A DNA stretch of 64,000 bases, taken from contig NZ_SCWD01000001.1 of the NCBI RefSeq assembly GCF_004359515.1, forward strand, positions 744,001-808,000, written 5' to 3'. Under the pieces are notes generated by a model that searched no databases, was not told the origin of the DNA, and was given only the letters and a program-made list of their open reading frames with translations. Shown here one piece after another: positions 7,850 to 15,922 of this stretch; positions within the stretch are counted from its first letter, which is position 1; the number at the start of each line of letters is the position of its first letter. This DNA is from Macrococcus carouselicus (GTDB taxonomy: Bacteria; Bacillota; Bacilli; Staphylococcales; Staphylococcaceae). The position numbers and the translations under genes were made by a program.

Positions 7850-9052
7850 CTAAGCGTAAGAGTGTAAGCCGGCAATAATCAGGTTAACAGCGATCACATT
7901 AAATAATATGATAGCGAGCCCTACTACAGCAAGCCATGCTGATTTCTTGCCTTCCCAGCCGCGGCCGAGTCTTAAGTGCAGGAACACGGCATAGAACAGG
8001 AACGTGACCAGGGCCCAGACCTCTTTCGGATCCCAGCCCCAGAACCTGCTCCAGGCTATCTGTGCCCATATACTTGCAAACAGCAGACCACCGAGCGCAA
8101 ACAGCGGGAAACCGATGATAACGGAGCGATAACTGATTTCGTCCATCAGCTGGAGCGATACTTTGTTAGTAAGTGGCTTGACCATCGAGAAGATCGTTCT
8201 TCTGGAAATCAGTCTGACTAATGCATAGAGTATCGTGCCGACAATGATCGACCAGAGCACAGTAGTCAGTTTCTGTGCATTCAGTACAGGTGGGACTTCA
8301 AGGCCTGTCGAGAAACGTTTGACTTCGCGATAATTGTTATCACCTTCAGACACGACAGGAACTGCATCCTTAAATGTGATCAATGCAGGTAAATGATAGT
8401 GCGAAACTGCATTGTTTCCATTTTTATCGACATAGAAATACTGATCATCATAATGGACAATGCCTTTCATCACAACGGTCGTCAGAATAAACGCGATGAC
8501 GAGGACAATGAAATACATCACGACTTCAAGCCAGAATGCATCTTTGGATCTCTCTTTTGCATCGACATAGCGGAGCAGATAAATAAGTCCTGCAACTGAA
8601 CTGACAGATAGGATACCATAGGAAATCGTTACAGTAATCACATGAATCGCCAGCCAGTTACTCTGCAAAGCAGGGATCAGTGGACTTACATCACGTGAGA
8701 ACATACTTGCATAAACAATAACAAGCATCGCGGTCGGCAATGAGAACAATGCCAGAACAGGTGTATGGTAGATGGCATTGATGACCAGGAATCCGCCCAC
8801 CATCATGATGCCGAACATCGTCAGGAATTCATACATATTGCTGACCGGTGCATGACCGGCCGCCAGCCAGCGCGTGATGAAGTAGACGAGCTGCATGACA
8901 AAACCAACTGCTGTTAAAACAATGCCTATTCTTTCGTAACGACTGCTCTTAGCTTTAATACTTGCCGAAAAAGGCAGTATGGCTATTAAATAAAGAATAA
9001 AGGCTGCATAGAGTGACGTGCTGCTGATATTCAGCAATGTTTCCTGGTTCAT
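7850..9052 (-). CDS. resC: cytochrome c biogenesis protein CcsB/ResC
   Basis: This 400-residue polytopic membrane protein has the tryptophan-rich heme-handling motif WSRFWGWDPKEVWALVTFLFYA near the C terminus, the signature of CcsA/ResC proteins of System II cytochrome c maturation. With ResB it moves heme across the membrane and attaches it to apocytochrome c. A hydrophilic loop (about 195-250) breaks the helices, as in ResC. The start overlaps the resB stop by four bases (ATGA). The following gene is srrA, whose regulon in Bacillus (ResD) includes this operon. Confidence 0.93.
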   Translation of the reverse strand: MNQETLLNISSTSLYAAFILYLIAILPFSASIKAKSSRYERIGIVLTAVGFVMQLVYFITRWLAAGHAPVSNMYEFLTMFGIMMVGGFLVINAIYHTPVLALFSLPTAMLVIVYASMFSRDVSPLIPALQSNWLAIHVITVTISYGILSVSSVAGLIYLLRYVDAKERSKDAFWLEVVMYFIVLVIAFILTTVVMKGIVHYDDQYFYVDKNGNNAVSHYHLPALITFKDAVPVVSEGDNNYREVKRFSTGLEVPPVLNAQKLTTVLWSIIVGTILYALVRLISRRTIFSMVKPLTNKVSLQLMDEISYRSVIIGFPLFALGGLLFASIWAQIAWSRFWGWDPKEVWALVTFLFYAVFLHLRLGRGWEGKKSAWLAVVGLAIILFNVIAVNLIIAGLHSYA

Positions 9053-10665
9053 TCTTTTTCCTCCGCTTCGTACTTATCATAAACCTCTGACTGATTATTT
9101 TCAGCCAGAACCGTATTGAGTTCTTTTTTCAGACCAAAATAATTTTTGTTCGTGTGTGCCGCCAGTTTAGAATCGTTGATCCAGATTCTGCGGTGGTTAA
9201 GGTAAGAACCTACTGCAAGACCTGTCAGAAATATGATAAAGCCGACAAAAAGCACCGGCAGTGTCAGATCTTTTTTGACATTCAGATAAGTCATCGTATG
9301 ATTGGTTGCGCTGACAAACTTAATGGCATAACGATTATCAGGCGTAATGTCCTGGGATGACCGGATCTTGATCAGACTGTATTCCGGTTTCTGGTTCTGC
9401 TTATCGACTTCAAAGACAAATGCCGGGTTGACAGTATTCGGTGTTTTTGTTGCGAGTGTCCCACTTGCTTCCACTTTATCAAAGTCCGGCGCATAGTTGC
9501 GAAGATTGACCTCAAGATTGTCGTCTACTTTGTAGCTGTCAGCCGGTTCATCGAGATCAACTGTAAAATGCTTCCCTACTTCTTCATCCGTTTTAATGTC
9601 AACCACTTTAAAAGTCATCGATTTCAGCAGGCTCTGATCGTAACTGTTCTGATAGAGTTCATAATGATCGATTTTAAAGGGATGATTGACGCGGATGCTG
9701 CCCTTCTCCAGTTCTTTCAGTTCAGGCTCAGCTCCCGGTACAGCATCTTTTGTATTCTCAAAAAGAGTCAGTTTCGTTTCATAGTTCTTTGCAACTTTGT
9801 TCATAGCAGAATCCGCTTTCATCGATTCCGTATTTGATTTGGATACAGCATCATAATGTTCAAGAATAAATTGATCGTTACGGATATAATACTGTTTATC
9901 TGTTCCTGGAATCGCTCTTGTATCGCCTTCCTTTACAGCGAGTGAGTCATCATAGTAGAGAGAAGGCACAAACCGCAGCATGCCGCCCACCAGCAGTATA
10001 ATCAGTCCAAGATGATTGATATAGGGGCCATAACGGCTGAGACGCCCTTTTTCAGCAAGCAGTGCATTGCCTTCACGTTTTACTTTATAGCGCTTCTGTT
10101 CAAGAGATTGCTGCATTTTATCCAGATCGGCATCTGTAAGTTCTGCCGTCAATCTCTGACGCTTAAGAAACGACGGGTGCTTCGTCGCTGACTGGTTATG
10201 CAGTGATTTAAAGAGTGGCACGCCTCTGTCAATACTTGCCGCAATAATCGAGAAGGCAACCAGACCAAGCAGTATAAGAAACCACCATGATGTATAGAGA
10301 TTATCCATCCCCAGCTGATGATACAGCAGGCCGATTGAGCCGTATTTCTCCTGGTAAAATGTTGCAGGGTCCTGATTTGCAGGAATAAAGTACTGCTGTG
10401 GCATAATGGAACCCAGTGCTGCAGCAAGGATGGTCAGGACAAGCAAAGTGACTCCGGTCTTAACAGAAGAAAAGAAATTCCATATTTTATCAGTCAGTGT
10501 TTTATTTTTCGTTTTAGAACGAACAGCTGAACCGTCGTATCGCATGATATCAGTTGTTTTCTTTTTATCATAGTCATCATTGATCAGCCGGCCACAGTTC
10601 TGACAGAGCTGCGTACCAGGCGGATTATGATGGCCACAAGTACAGATGATTGTCTTTTCAGTCAT
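9049..10665 (-). CDS. resB: cytochrome c biogenesis protein ResB
   Basis: This 538-residue membrane protein begins with a small zinc-ribbon-like element (CTCGHHNPPGTQLCQNCG), as in Bacillus ResB, followed by helices near residues 60-85, 120-145, 220-240 and 490-515, with a large extracytoplasmic domain between. This is the ResB/Ccs1 layout of the System II heme-delivery complex with ResC. The ATG at 10663-10665 is chosen. An upstream in-frame TTG at 10692 has no ribosome binding site and lies within the resA end. It is 13 bases after resA and overlaps resC. Confidence 0.92.
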   Translation of the reverse strand: MTEKTIICTCGHHNPPGTQLCQNCGRLINDDYDKKKTTDIMRYDGSAVRSKTKNKTLTDKIWNFFSSVKTGVTLLVLTILAAALGSIMPQQYFIPANQDPATFYQEKYGSIGLLYHQLGMDNLYTSWWFLILLGLVAFSIIAASIDRGVPLFKSLHNQSATKHPSFLKRQRLTAELTDADLDKMQQSLEQKRYKVKREGNALLAEKGRLSRYGPYINHLGLIILLVGGMLRFVPSLYYDDSLAVKEGDTRAIPGTDKQYYIRNDQFILEHYDAVSKSNTESMKADSAMNKVAKNYETKLTLFENTKDAVPGAEPELKELEKGSIRVNHPFKIDHYELYQNSYDQSLLKSMTFKVVDIKTDEEVGKHFTVDLDEPADSYKVDDNLEVNLRNYAPDFDKVEASGTLATKTPNTVNPAFVFEVDKQNQKPEYSLIKIRSSQDITPDNRYAIKFVSATNHTMTYLNVKKDLTLPVLFVGFIIFLTGLAVGSYLNHRRIWINDSKLAAHTNKNYFGLKKELNTVLAENNQSEVYDKYEAEEKE

Positions 10666-10678
10666 TTTCCAACCCCAC

Positions 10679-11212
10679 TTACGGTGCAACACTCGTCATA
10701 TAATTCCCGATTGTCGCACTGTTCATTTCACCTTTATGAATCGCTTTGATTTCTCCATCTTCATCGATAACGACAGTCGTCGGCAACGGGTCTACACCAA
10801 AAGCATCCGCTACTTCATTGTTATTATCGAAAGCCACGGGTAGATTGACCTTCTCTTTCAGGCCACTGAAAAACTGTTCGACCTGCTGCGGCGTATTTCT
10901 GAGATGAATCGCCAGCACTTCGACGTCCTTTTCCTTGAACTTGTCGTAGTTATCACTAAGTGCAGGCATCTCACGCTTACACGGTTCACACCAGGTCCCC
11001 CAGAAGTTCAGGATAAGCCCTTTTCCTTTATAATCACTCAGTTTAACCGTTTTACCGTCCATCGTCTGCAGTTCGAAATTCGGTGCCGCATCACCAACCT
11101 GCACCTCTTTATTCTTATCTTTAGTCAGTGTTGAATAGACGATAAAACCAATGGCCAGAGCAATCAGCAGCATCACTATATACTGCGTGATTCTTTTTGA
11201 TTGTTTATTCAT
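10679..11212 (-). CDS. resA: thiol-disulfide oxidoreductase ResA
   Basis: This 177-residue protein is anchored by one N-terminal helix (about 10-27) and has an extracytoplasmic thioredoxin fold with the CEPC active site (Cys75 and Cys78, WGTWCEPCKREMP). ResA reduces the CXXCH cysteines of apocytochrome c before heme attachment. The cis-proline loop is PLPTTVVID. It is the first gene of resABC-srrAB; a promoter is visible upstream at 11245-11253. The start has GTGAGGAG upstream. Confidence 0.93.
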   Translation of the reverse strand: MNKQSKRITQYIVMLLIALAIGFIVYSTLTKDKNKEVQVGDAAPNFELQTMDGKTVKLSDYKGKGLILNFWGTWCEPCKREMPALSDNYDKFKEKDVEVLAIHLRNTPQQVEQFFSGLKEKVNLPVAFDNNNEVADAFGVDPLPTTVVIDEDGEIKAIHKGEMNSATIGNYMTSVAP

Positions 11213-11244
11213 TTTTTCTCCTCACTTCATCCATAGTTATGTCC

Positions 11245-11253
11245 ATTATAGCA
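11245..11253 (-). promoter_or_regulatory. extended -10 promoter for resABC-srrAB
   Basis: TGCTATAAT on the minus strand (TATAAT at 11245-11250) is a perfect extended -10 element, 33 bases before the resA start. No good -35 is seen, which fits an extended -10 or activator-dependent promoter, for example SrrA autoregulation. Confidence 0.65.
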
Positions 11254-11289
11254 CTCGTTCCTTTTGTATTAGTGGCAACTATGTGAATT

Positions 11290-12027
11290 TTAAGACTGGT
11301 TCTGAGCGAGGTTTCTCATCGTTTTTACTTCGTGCGGACTTAGTTCACGTGCATCTCCGGCATTGATTCCTTTTAAATTCAGAGGACCGTATTCTACACG
11401 TGAAAGTTTGACGACTTCATGGCCGAAATGAGCGAACATCCTTCTGACCTGGCGGTTACGTCCTTCAGATATCGTGATTTCAACAAGTGTTGTGTTCTTC
11501 TCACGGTCCTGAGCTTTCACTTTGACGACAGCCGGGGCAGTCTTGCCATCATCAAGCATGACCCCTTTTTCGAGCTGCTTCACTTGTTCACGGAGCAGGT
11601 AACCTTTCAACTTAGCCACGTATTTCTTCTTGATTTTATAGCGGGGATGCGTCATCTGATTGGCGAACTCTCCATCATTGGTCAGAAGCAGCAGCCCGGA
11701 AGTTTCATAGTCAAGACGTCCGACAGGGAATATTCTTTCCTGGAGCTGCGGGAAGTAATCCGTGACAACCGTTCTTCCTTTATCGTCTGATACGCTTGTG
11801 ATGACTTTAGTGGGCTTGTGAAAAAGAATATAGACTTTATCCGGGTTTTCAAGCGGGATACCTTCTACTTCGATATGATCGGAAGATTTTACTTTCGTGC
11901 CCAGTGTCTTGACGACCTCACCGTTGACTGTTACTCTGCCTGCTTCGATAAGGGCTTCTGCTTTGCGTCTTGAAGTCACACCGCTTCTTGCGATGACTTT
12001 CTGTAATCGATCTAATTGTTCTGACAT
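11290..12027 (-). CDS. rluB: 23S rRNA pseudouridine synthase RluB
   Basis: This 245-residue RsuA-family enzyme has an N-terminal S4 RNA-binding domain (about 5-60, RLQKVIARSGVTSRRKAEALI) and the catalytic motif GRLDYETSGLLLLTNDG with nucleophile Asp106. It makes a pseudouridine in 23S rRNA helix 89 in known relatives. The start at 12025-12027 follows AAAGGAGAATAAT and nearly overlaps the scpB stop. The frame stays open further upstream to 12111 without a site. The scpA-scpB-rluB order is the common Bacillota arrangement. Confidence 0.92.
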   Translation of the reverse strand: MSEQLDRLQKVIARSGVTSRRKAEALIEAGRVTVNGEVVKTLGTKVKSSDHIEVEGIPLENPDKVYILFHKPTKVITSVSDDKGRTVVTDYFPQLQERIFPVGRLDYETSGLLLLTNDGEFANQMTHPRYKIKKKYVAKLKGYLLREQVKQLEKGVMLDDGKTAPAVVKVKAQDREKNTTLVEITISEGRNRQVRRMFAHFGHEVVKLSRVEYGPLNLKGINAGDARELSPHEVKTMRNLAQNQS

Positions 12028-12028
12028 A

Positions 12029-12565
12029 TTATTCTCCTTTTGTTGTGAGGGATTTAAAGAATAGATCCATCTCTTCTTTTGATTCTGTATCGCTGTCCTC
12101 AGGTAATGCATCCAGTGAGGACAGGCCGAACACCTGCAGAAAATAATCAGTCGTATAAAGCTGCTGACTTCTTGAGTCTTCGGTTCTGACAGCGACGAGA
12201 CCTCTTTCTATCAGTGTTCTGACGGGTCCGTCTGAATGAACGCCCCTCAAATTTTCTACATCGTTTCTCGTTACGGGCTGGTTATAGGCAATAATCGCAA
12301 GCGTCTCCATAGAAGCCTGTGTCAGCTTACGCTCAGTCTGCTGAACGACAAGTTCCTCAATATAGGAGTTATAGGTGGCCTTCAGTTCAAGAAACCACTT
12401 CATTCCATATTTTTTAATCTGAAAGACTTCAGAATGAAACAGTTGAGTAAGCTGTTCCACTTCATCATGGTCGATATTGAGTAGATTTTCAACCCTTTCA
12501 CTCGCAACACCTTCATCTCCTGCAGCATATAGCAGGGCGGTCATGATATCTATTTTTGCCGGCAT
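12029..12565 (-). CDS. scpB: segregation and condensation protein ScpB
   Basis: This 178-residue protein is made of two winged-helix domains; LTQASMETLAIIAYNQPVTRNDVENLRGVHSDGPVRTLIERGL is the characteristic second-domain segment. ScpB dimers bind the ScpA kleisin and form the SMC condensin complex for chromosome segregation. It follows scpA by one base and precedes rluB. Confidence 0.95.
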   Translation of the reverse strand: MPAKIDIMTALLYAAGDEGVASERVENLLNIDHDEVEQLTQLFHSEVFQIKKYGMKWFLELKATYNSYIEELVVQQTERKLTQASMETLAIIAYNQPVTRNDVENLRGVHSDGPVRTLIERGLVAVRTEDSRSQQLYTTDYFLQVFGLSSLDALPEDSDTESKEEMDLFFKSLTTKGE

Positions 12566-12566
12566 C

Positions 12567-13268
12567 CTAAGCCCCCCTCCTGATCATAATTTCTCCGAAC
12601 AGCTGCTGCTGCTCGACTTTAATCTGCTGATTTTTCATCATTTCAAGCATTGCCATGAATAAAGTGACAAGCTGATGCCTTGTCTCAGAAAAATAAAATA
12701 GGTCTGTAAAACGTATTTCACTGGCCTTCTGCAGTTTTTCAGTGATAGCATCTGACGCCTGCTGAATCGTATAGTTCTCCCGACTGACCGTCACAGTCAC
12801 AGGTGCAACCCGTTTCCTTCTGTTTTTCGCTTTTTCATATGCTGCAATAAGATCGGTAATATTCAGCACGAGTTCCTGTTCCTCAGTTCTCTCAAATTGC
12901 GAAAGGTCGTTCGGTGCCTTGATGAAATGTTCTTTCGCCGTGCTCCTTTTCTCACTCAGTAAGGTCGCATAATATTTATAATTCTGATATTCAATCAGCT
13001 GGGTGACGAGTTCCTCGCGCGGATCTTCTTCCGCTTCGTCTGGAGCAGGTAGAAGCATCCTGCTTTTGATGCGCAGCAGCTCACTCGCCATCACAAGATA
13101 CTCGGCCTGTATATTGATATCCCAGTTCGACATGGAATTGATATAATGAAGGTACTGCTCTGTCAGATGCTTCATCGAAATATCATAGATGTCTATCTCA
13201 AGTTTTTTGATGAGATGCAGCAGCAGGTCAAGCGGACCTTCAAATGCATCCAGTTTCACTTCGTACAT
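12567..13268 (-). CDS. scpA: segregation and condensation protein ScpA
   Basis: This 233-residue kleisin has the conserved N terminus FEGPLDLLLHLIKKLEIDIYDI that binds the SMC neck, and a C-terminal winged helix (about 165-233) that binds the SMC cap. It bridges the SMC heads with ScpB. The start at 13268 has AAGGAAAA-type sequence upstream; the divergent DUF309 gene starts 28 bases away, so the two share a very short promoter region or draw promoters from each other's sequences. Confidence 0.95.
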   Translation of the reverse strand: MYEVKLDAFEGPLDLLLHLIKKLEIDIYDISMKHLTEQYLHYINSMSNWDINIQAEYLVMASELLRIKSRMLLPAPDEAEEDPREELVTQLIEYQNYKYYATLLSEKRSTAKEHFIKAPNDLSQFERTEEQELVLNITDLIAAYEKAKNRRKRVAPVTVTVSRENYTIQQASDAITEKLQKASEIRFTDLFYFSETRHQLVTLFMAMLEMMKNQQIKVEQQQLFGEIMIRRGA

Positions 13269-13295
13269 AAATTTTCCTTTCCGGGGAGTGTTGTT

Positions 13296-13808
13296 ATGTT
13301 AAATGATTATGTGGATTACTATTATTATTTTCTGCACGCCAGACATTACTTCGAATGTCATGAAATCATGGAGGACGCCTGGAAAAACAAGGTGAAATAC
13401 CATAAAAATGACCTCGAAGTCGGTCTGATTCTTCTGGCAACAAGCCAGTATCATCTGAGACGCGGTAACATTAAAGGGGCACAGACCTGTCTCAGAAAAG
13501 CCCATGCTATTCTGGAGAATAAGAAGGGGCACCTTATGTCAGCCGGTCTGGAGACAACTGTGCTATCCCTGCTGGCAGAACAGCTGACATCCACACAGTA
13601 CGAACCCTTATCTCTGCCGCTGACAGACGATATGCGGATTGCTCTCAAGAAACGTCATCCTGATTTTGAAGTCCGGTCTGAGTCAGATGCAAGGTGGATC
13701 CATTATCACAAAACACGGGACCGTCAGGCGGTTATCGCTGCCAGAGCGCAATCAATGCGCGATAAACATCCAGTAGATGATGCCCCAGGCAAGCGCCATA
13801 ATGACTAA
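13296..13808 (+). CDS. DUF309 family protein
   Basis: This 170-residue cytoplasmic helical protein has the DUF309 signature FLHARHYFECHEIMEDAWKN (about residues 10-29) with a HxxxE metal-ligand-like pattern, then a TPR-like helical segment. Biochemical function is unknown to me; Bacillus YpuF is a family member in the same neighbourhood. The ATG at 13296 follows GGGGAG with a 7-base gap. Upstream in-frame codons to 13146 fall inside scpA and are not used. Its 3' end overlaps, on the opposite strand, the 28-codon gene at 13752-13838. Confidence 0.8.
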   Translation: MLNDYVDYYYYFLHARHYFECHEIMEDAWKNKVKYHKNDLEVGLILLATSQYHLRRGNIKGAQTCLRKAHAILENKKGHLMSAGLETTVLSLLAEQLTSTQYEPLSLPLTDDMRIALKKRHPDFEVRSESDARWIHYHKTRDRQAVIAARAQSMRDKHPVDDAPGKRHND

Positions 13809-13838
13809 AGCTGCAAGCGTATAATATTTATTGTCCAT
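13752..13838 (-). CDS. 28-residue single-helix membrane peptide downstream of xerD (hypothetical)
   Basis: The translation begins MDNKYYTLAALVIMALAWG and continues IIYWMFIAH: a short polar start and one hydrophobic helix of about 20 residues. The ribosome binding site is formed by the xerD stop itself: TAGGAGGAACT directly before the ATG at 13836-13838, so it would be translated from the xerD message. The last 57 bases overlap the end of the DUF309 gene on the other strand. I do not recognise a family. A chance reading frame with a near-perfect site in this position is unlikely but possible. Confidence 0.65.
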   Translation of the reverse strand: MDNKYYTLAALVIMALAWGIIYWMFIAH

Positions 13839-13846
13839 AGTTCCTC

Positions 13847-14734
13847 CTATGCTCTCGGGTGTGTCTTTTTGTAGACATCCCTGATCTGTTTTTTGGAAAT
13901 ATGTGTATAAAGCTGTGTCGTACTAATATCAGCATGCCCGAGCATCTCCTGCACTGCCCTTAAGTCAGCACCATTCTCAAGAAGGTGCGTGGCAAATGAA
14001 TGTCTGAGTGTATGGGGGGTCAGTTTCTTCTTGATGCCCGCTTCCTCTTTCAGCTGTCTGATGATCTTCCAGAAGCCCTGCCGCGTCATACGTCTCCCGT
14101 GGAAATTGAGGAACAGGCTGTCTGTCACTTCTTTTTTCAGCATGCGAGGTCGTGTATGCTTCAGATAGTAATCGAGCACTTCCATCGACTTTGTGCCGAG
14201 CGGTACAATCCGCTCCTTATTCCCTTTTCCGAAGACTCGCACATAGCCCATGATCAGATTCACGTCATCAACATCAAGGTTAATCAGTTCGCTGACACGC
14301 ATACCGGTCGCATATAACAGTTCCAGCATAGCCTGATCCCGTCTGCCGAATAGTTTGGACGTGTCCGGTGACTGCAGAAACTGGTCCACTTCCTGTATGC
14401 TCAGCACATCCGGCAGATGCTGCGCTACTTTCGGCGGCTCAACCATCACACTTGGATCCTTGACCGCATATTTCTCACGCAGCGCAAACTGATGGAATCC
14501 TCTGATAGAAGCGGTCTGTCTGGCAATGGTCTTCTGGGATTTATTCTGTTCTTTCAGTTCACCGAGATAAAGGCCGATTGTCATTCGTTCGACATTATCC
14601 AGATGCCCGATTTTCTCTTTTTTCAGAAACTGCATATAGCCGGTCAGGTCTCTTCTATAGGCGGCTATCGTATTATCGCTCAGCCCTTTTTCGATCTTGA
14701 TAAAATGCAGAAACTCCTCAACAATATCATCCAT
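13847..14734 (-). CDS. xerD: tyrosine recombinase XerD
   Basis: This 295-residue site-specific recombinase resolves chromosome dimers at dif together with XerC. It has the N-terminal SAM-like core-binding domain (about 1-90) and the catalytic set: Arg in ATGMRVSELINLD, the HTLRHSFATHLLENGADLRAVQEMLGH block (H-x-x-R and H), and Tyr in TTQLYTHIS. The start at 14732-14734 follows AGAGGTGATCAA; the frame is open to 14824 without a site. It sits between fur and the small peptide gene, as fur-xerD in Bacillus and staphylococci. Confidence 0.94.
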   Translation of the reverse strand: MDDIVEEFLHFIKIEKGLSDNTIAAYRRDLTGYMQFLKKEKIGHLDNVERMTIGLYLGELKEQNKSQKTIARQTASIRGFHQFALREKYAVKDPSVMVEPPKVAQHLPDVLSIQEVDQFLQSPDTSKLFGRRDQAMLELLYATGMRVSELINLDVDDVNLIMGYVRVFGKGNKERIVPLGTKSMEVLDYYLKHTRPRMLKKEVTDSLFLNFHGRRMTRQGFWKIIRQLKEEAGIKKKLTPHTLRHSFATHLLENGADLRAVQEMLGHADISTTQLYTHISKKQIRDVYKKTHPRA

Positions 14735-14780
14735 TTGATCACCTCTGTTCAAGTTTACCATAACCATTTTATAATCATAT

Positions 14781-14805
14781 AAAAAAACCGCAATCACTGC
14801 GGTTA
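14781..14805 (-). terminator. terminator after fur
   Basis: The inverted repeat AACCGCA/TGCGGTT with a GTGAT loop (14787-14805) is followed on the minus strand by seven T. The fur stop codon is inside the stem. Confidence 0.85.
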
Positions 14806-15240
14806 CTTCTGACATCGATGACATATCCCGTGAAAGGTCAGACGATGATCCATAATCTTAAATTGATAGTCACGTTCTACTTTCTTTTCTACTTCACCGA
14901 GCAGATCTTCCTCTATTTCATCTACCGCGCCGCATTCCATGCACACTAAATGATGATGGAAATGTTCCGCACCTTCTTTTCGGAGATCAAATCTAGCGAC
15001 GCCGTCACCAAAATTAATTTTATCCACGACTTTCAGTTCTGCCAGCAGCTCCAGTGTCCGGTAGACAGTCGCAAGACCTATTTCAGGTGAAGACTCTCTT
15101 ACTTTGAGGAACACATCCTCAGCACTTAAATGATCCGCTTCATTTTCCAGCAAGACCCGCACAGTAGATTCACGTTGAGGTGTCAATTTATAGGAAGCAG
15201 CATGAAGCTGGTCTTTGATTCTATTGATTCTTTCCTGCAT
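14803..15240 (-). CDS. fur: ferric uptake regulator Fur
   Basis: This 145-residue Fur-family repressor has an N-terminal winged helix (about 10-85) and the metal-site motifs HHHLVCMECGAVDEIEED and C-terminal CHRC, forming the structural Zn site and the regulatory site. Its place next to xerD and a Nudix gene matches the iron-sensing Fur of staphylococci rather than PerR or Zur. Start has GTAGGTGAACT upstream. I see no classical Fur box in the 77-base leader. Confidence 0.9.
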   Translation of the reverse strand: MQERINRIKDQLHAASYKLTPQRESTVRVLLENEADHLSAEDVFLKVRESSPEIGLATVYRTLELLAELKVVDKINFGDGVARFDLRKEGAEHFHHHLVCMECGAVDEIEEDLLGEVEKKVERDYQFKIMDHRLTFHGICHRCQK

Positions 15241-15317
15241 AGTTCACCTACTCCTGACGGGCAATTTATATTAATAAAATAGCAATAATCAGCGAACAAT
15301 GCAACTCTCACTTTCTT

Positions 15318-15860
15318 TTAATTAGAATCATTACAATCAAGAAGCACGGTCTGAAGCGCCAGAATAGTTTTAGCATCCCTTACCTGTCCTGAAGCAAGCA
15401 AAGCGGTAATTTCTTTGAATGGCAGCCACTGAAGCTCGATAAATTCATCGTCATCTGCAGAGAACGCATCAGATTCACTTAAATTTTCTGCACGGTATAA
15501 TGAGATGAGTTCATCACAGAAACCGGGTGAAACATAAAATTCATGTAGCAGGGTCATGCTTTCTGCCTGAAGGCCAGTCTCCTCAATCAGTTCACGACGC
15601 GCTGTAGTCATTCGCTCTTCGCCTGCTTCAACTTTACCGGCAGGCACTTCTATCAGTGTTTCGTCCATTGCTTTACGGAACTGTTTAATCAGCAGTATCT
15701 GATCATCTTTTACAGCAAGTATCGCTACAGCGCCAGGATGCTTCACGACTTCACGCGTCGTCTGTCTGCCGTTCGGCAGTTCAACTGTCTGTTTCTCAAG
15801 CTTCAGCATGCGGCCTTGATAAATGGTCTCTATAGAAATTGTTTTTTCTTCAAATGACAT
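15318..15860 (-). CDS. nudF: Nudix hydrolase, ADP-ribose pyrophosphatase NudF-like
   Basis: This 180-residue cytoplasmic enzyme contains a complete Nudix box, GKVEAGEERMTTARRELIEETG (about residues 75-97), and the upstream HPGAVAILAVKDD strand typical of ADP-ribose pyrophosphatases, which split ADP-ribose into AMP and ribose 5-phosphate. The start at 15858-15860 follows AAAGAGGGC. It lies upstream of fur on the same strand and is divergent from the aldo/keto reductase. Confidence 0.85.
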   Translation of the reverse strand: MSFEEKTISIETIYQGRMLKLEKQTVELPNGRQTTREVVKHPGAVAILAVKDDQILLIKQFRKAMDETLIEVPAGKVEAGEERMTTARRELIEETGLQAESMTLLHEFYVSPGFCDELISLYRAENLSESDAFSADDDEFIELQWLPFKEITALLASGQVRDAKTILALQTVLLDCNDSN

Positions 15861-15922
15861 TGTTTTGCCCTCTTTTCTGTCCGTGTTAAACTAATACTAA
15901 TATACCACTAGGAGGGATTCAT

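Noticed and set aside
15241-15317. Fur or PerR box upstream of fur
   Set aside because: AT-rich half-matches only; no palindrome close enough to either consensus.
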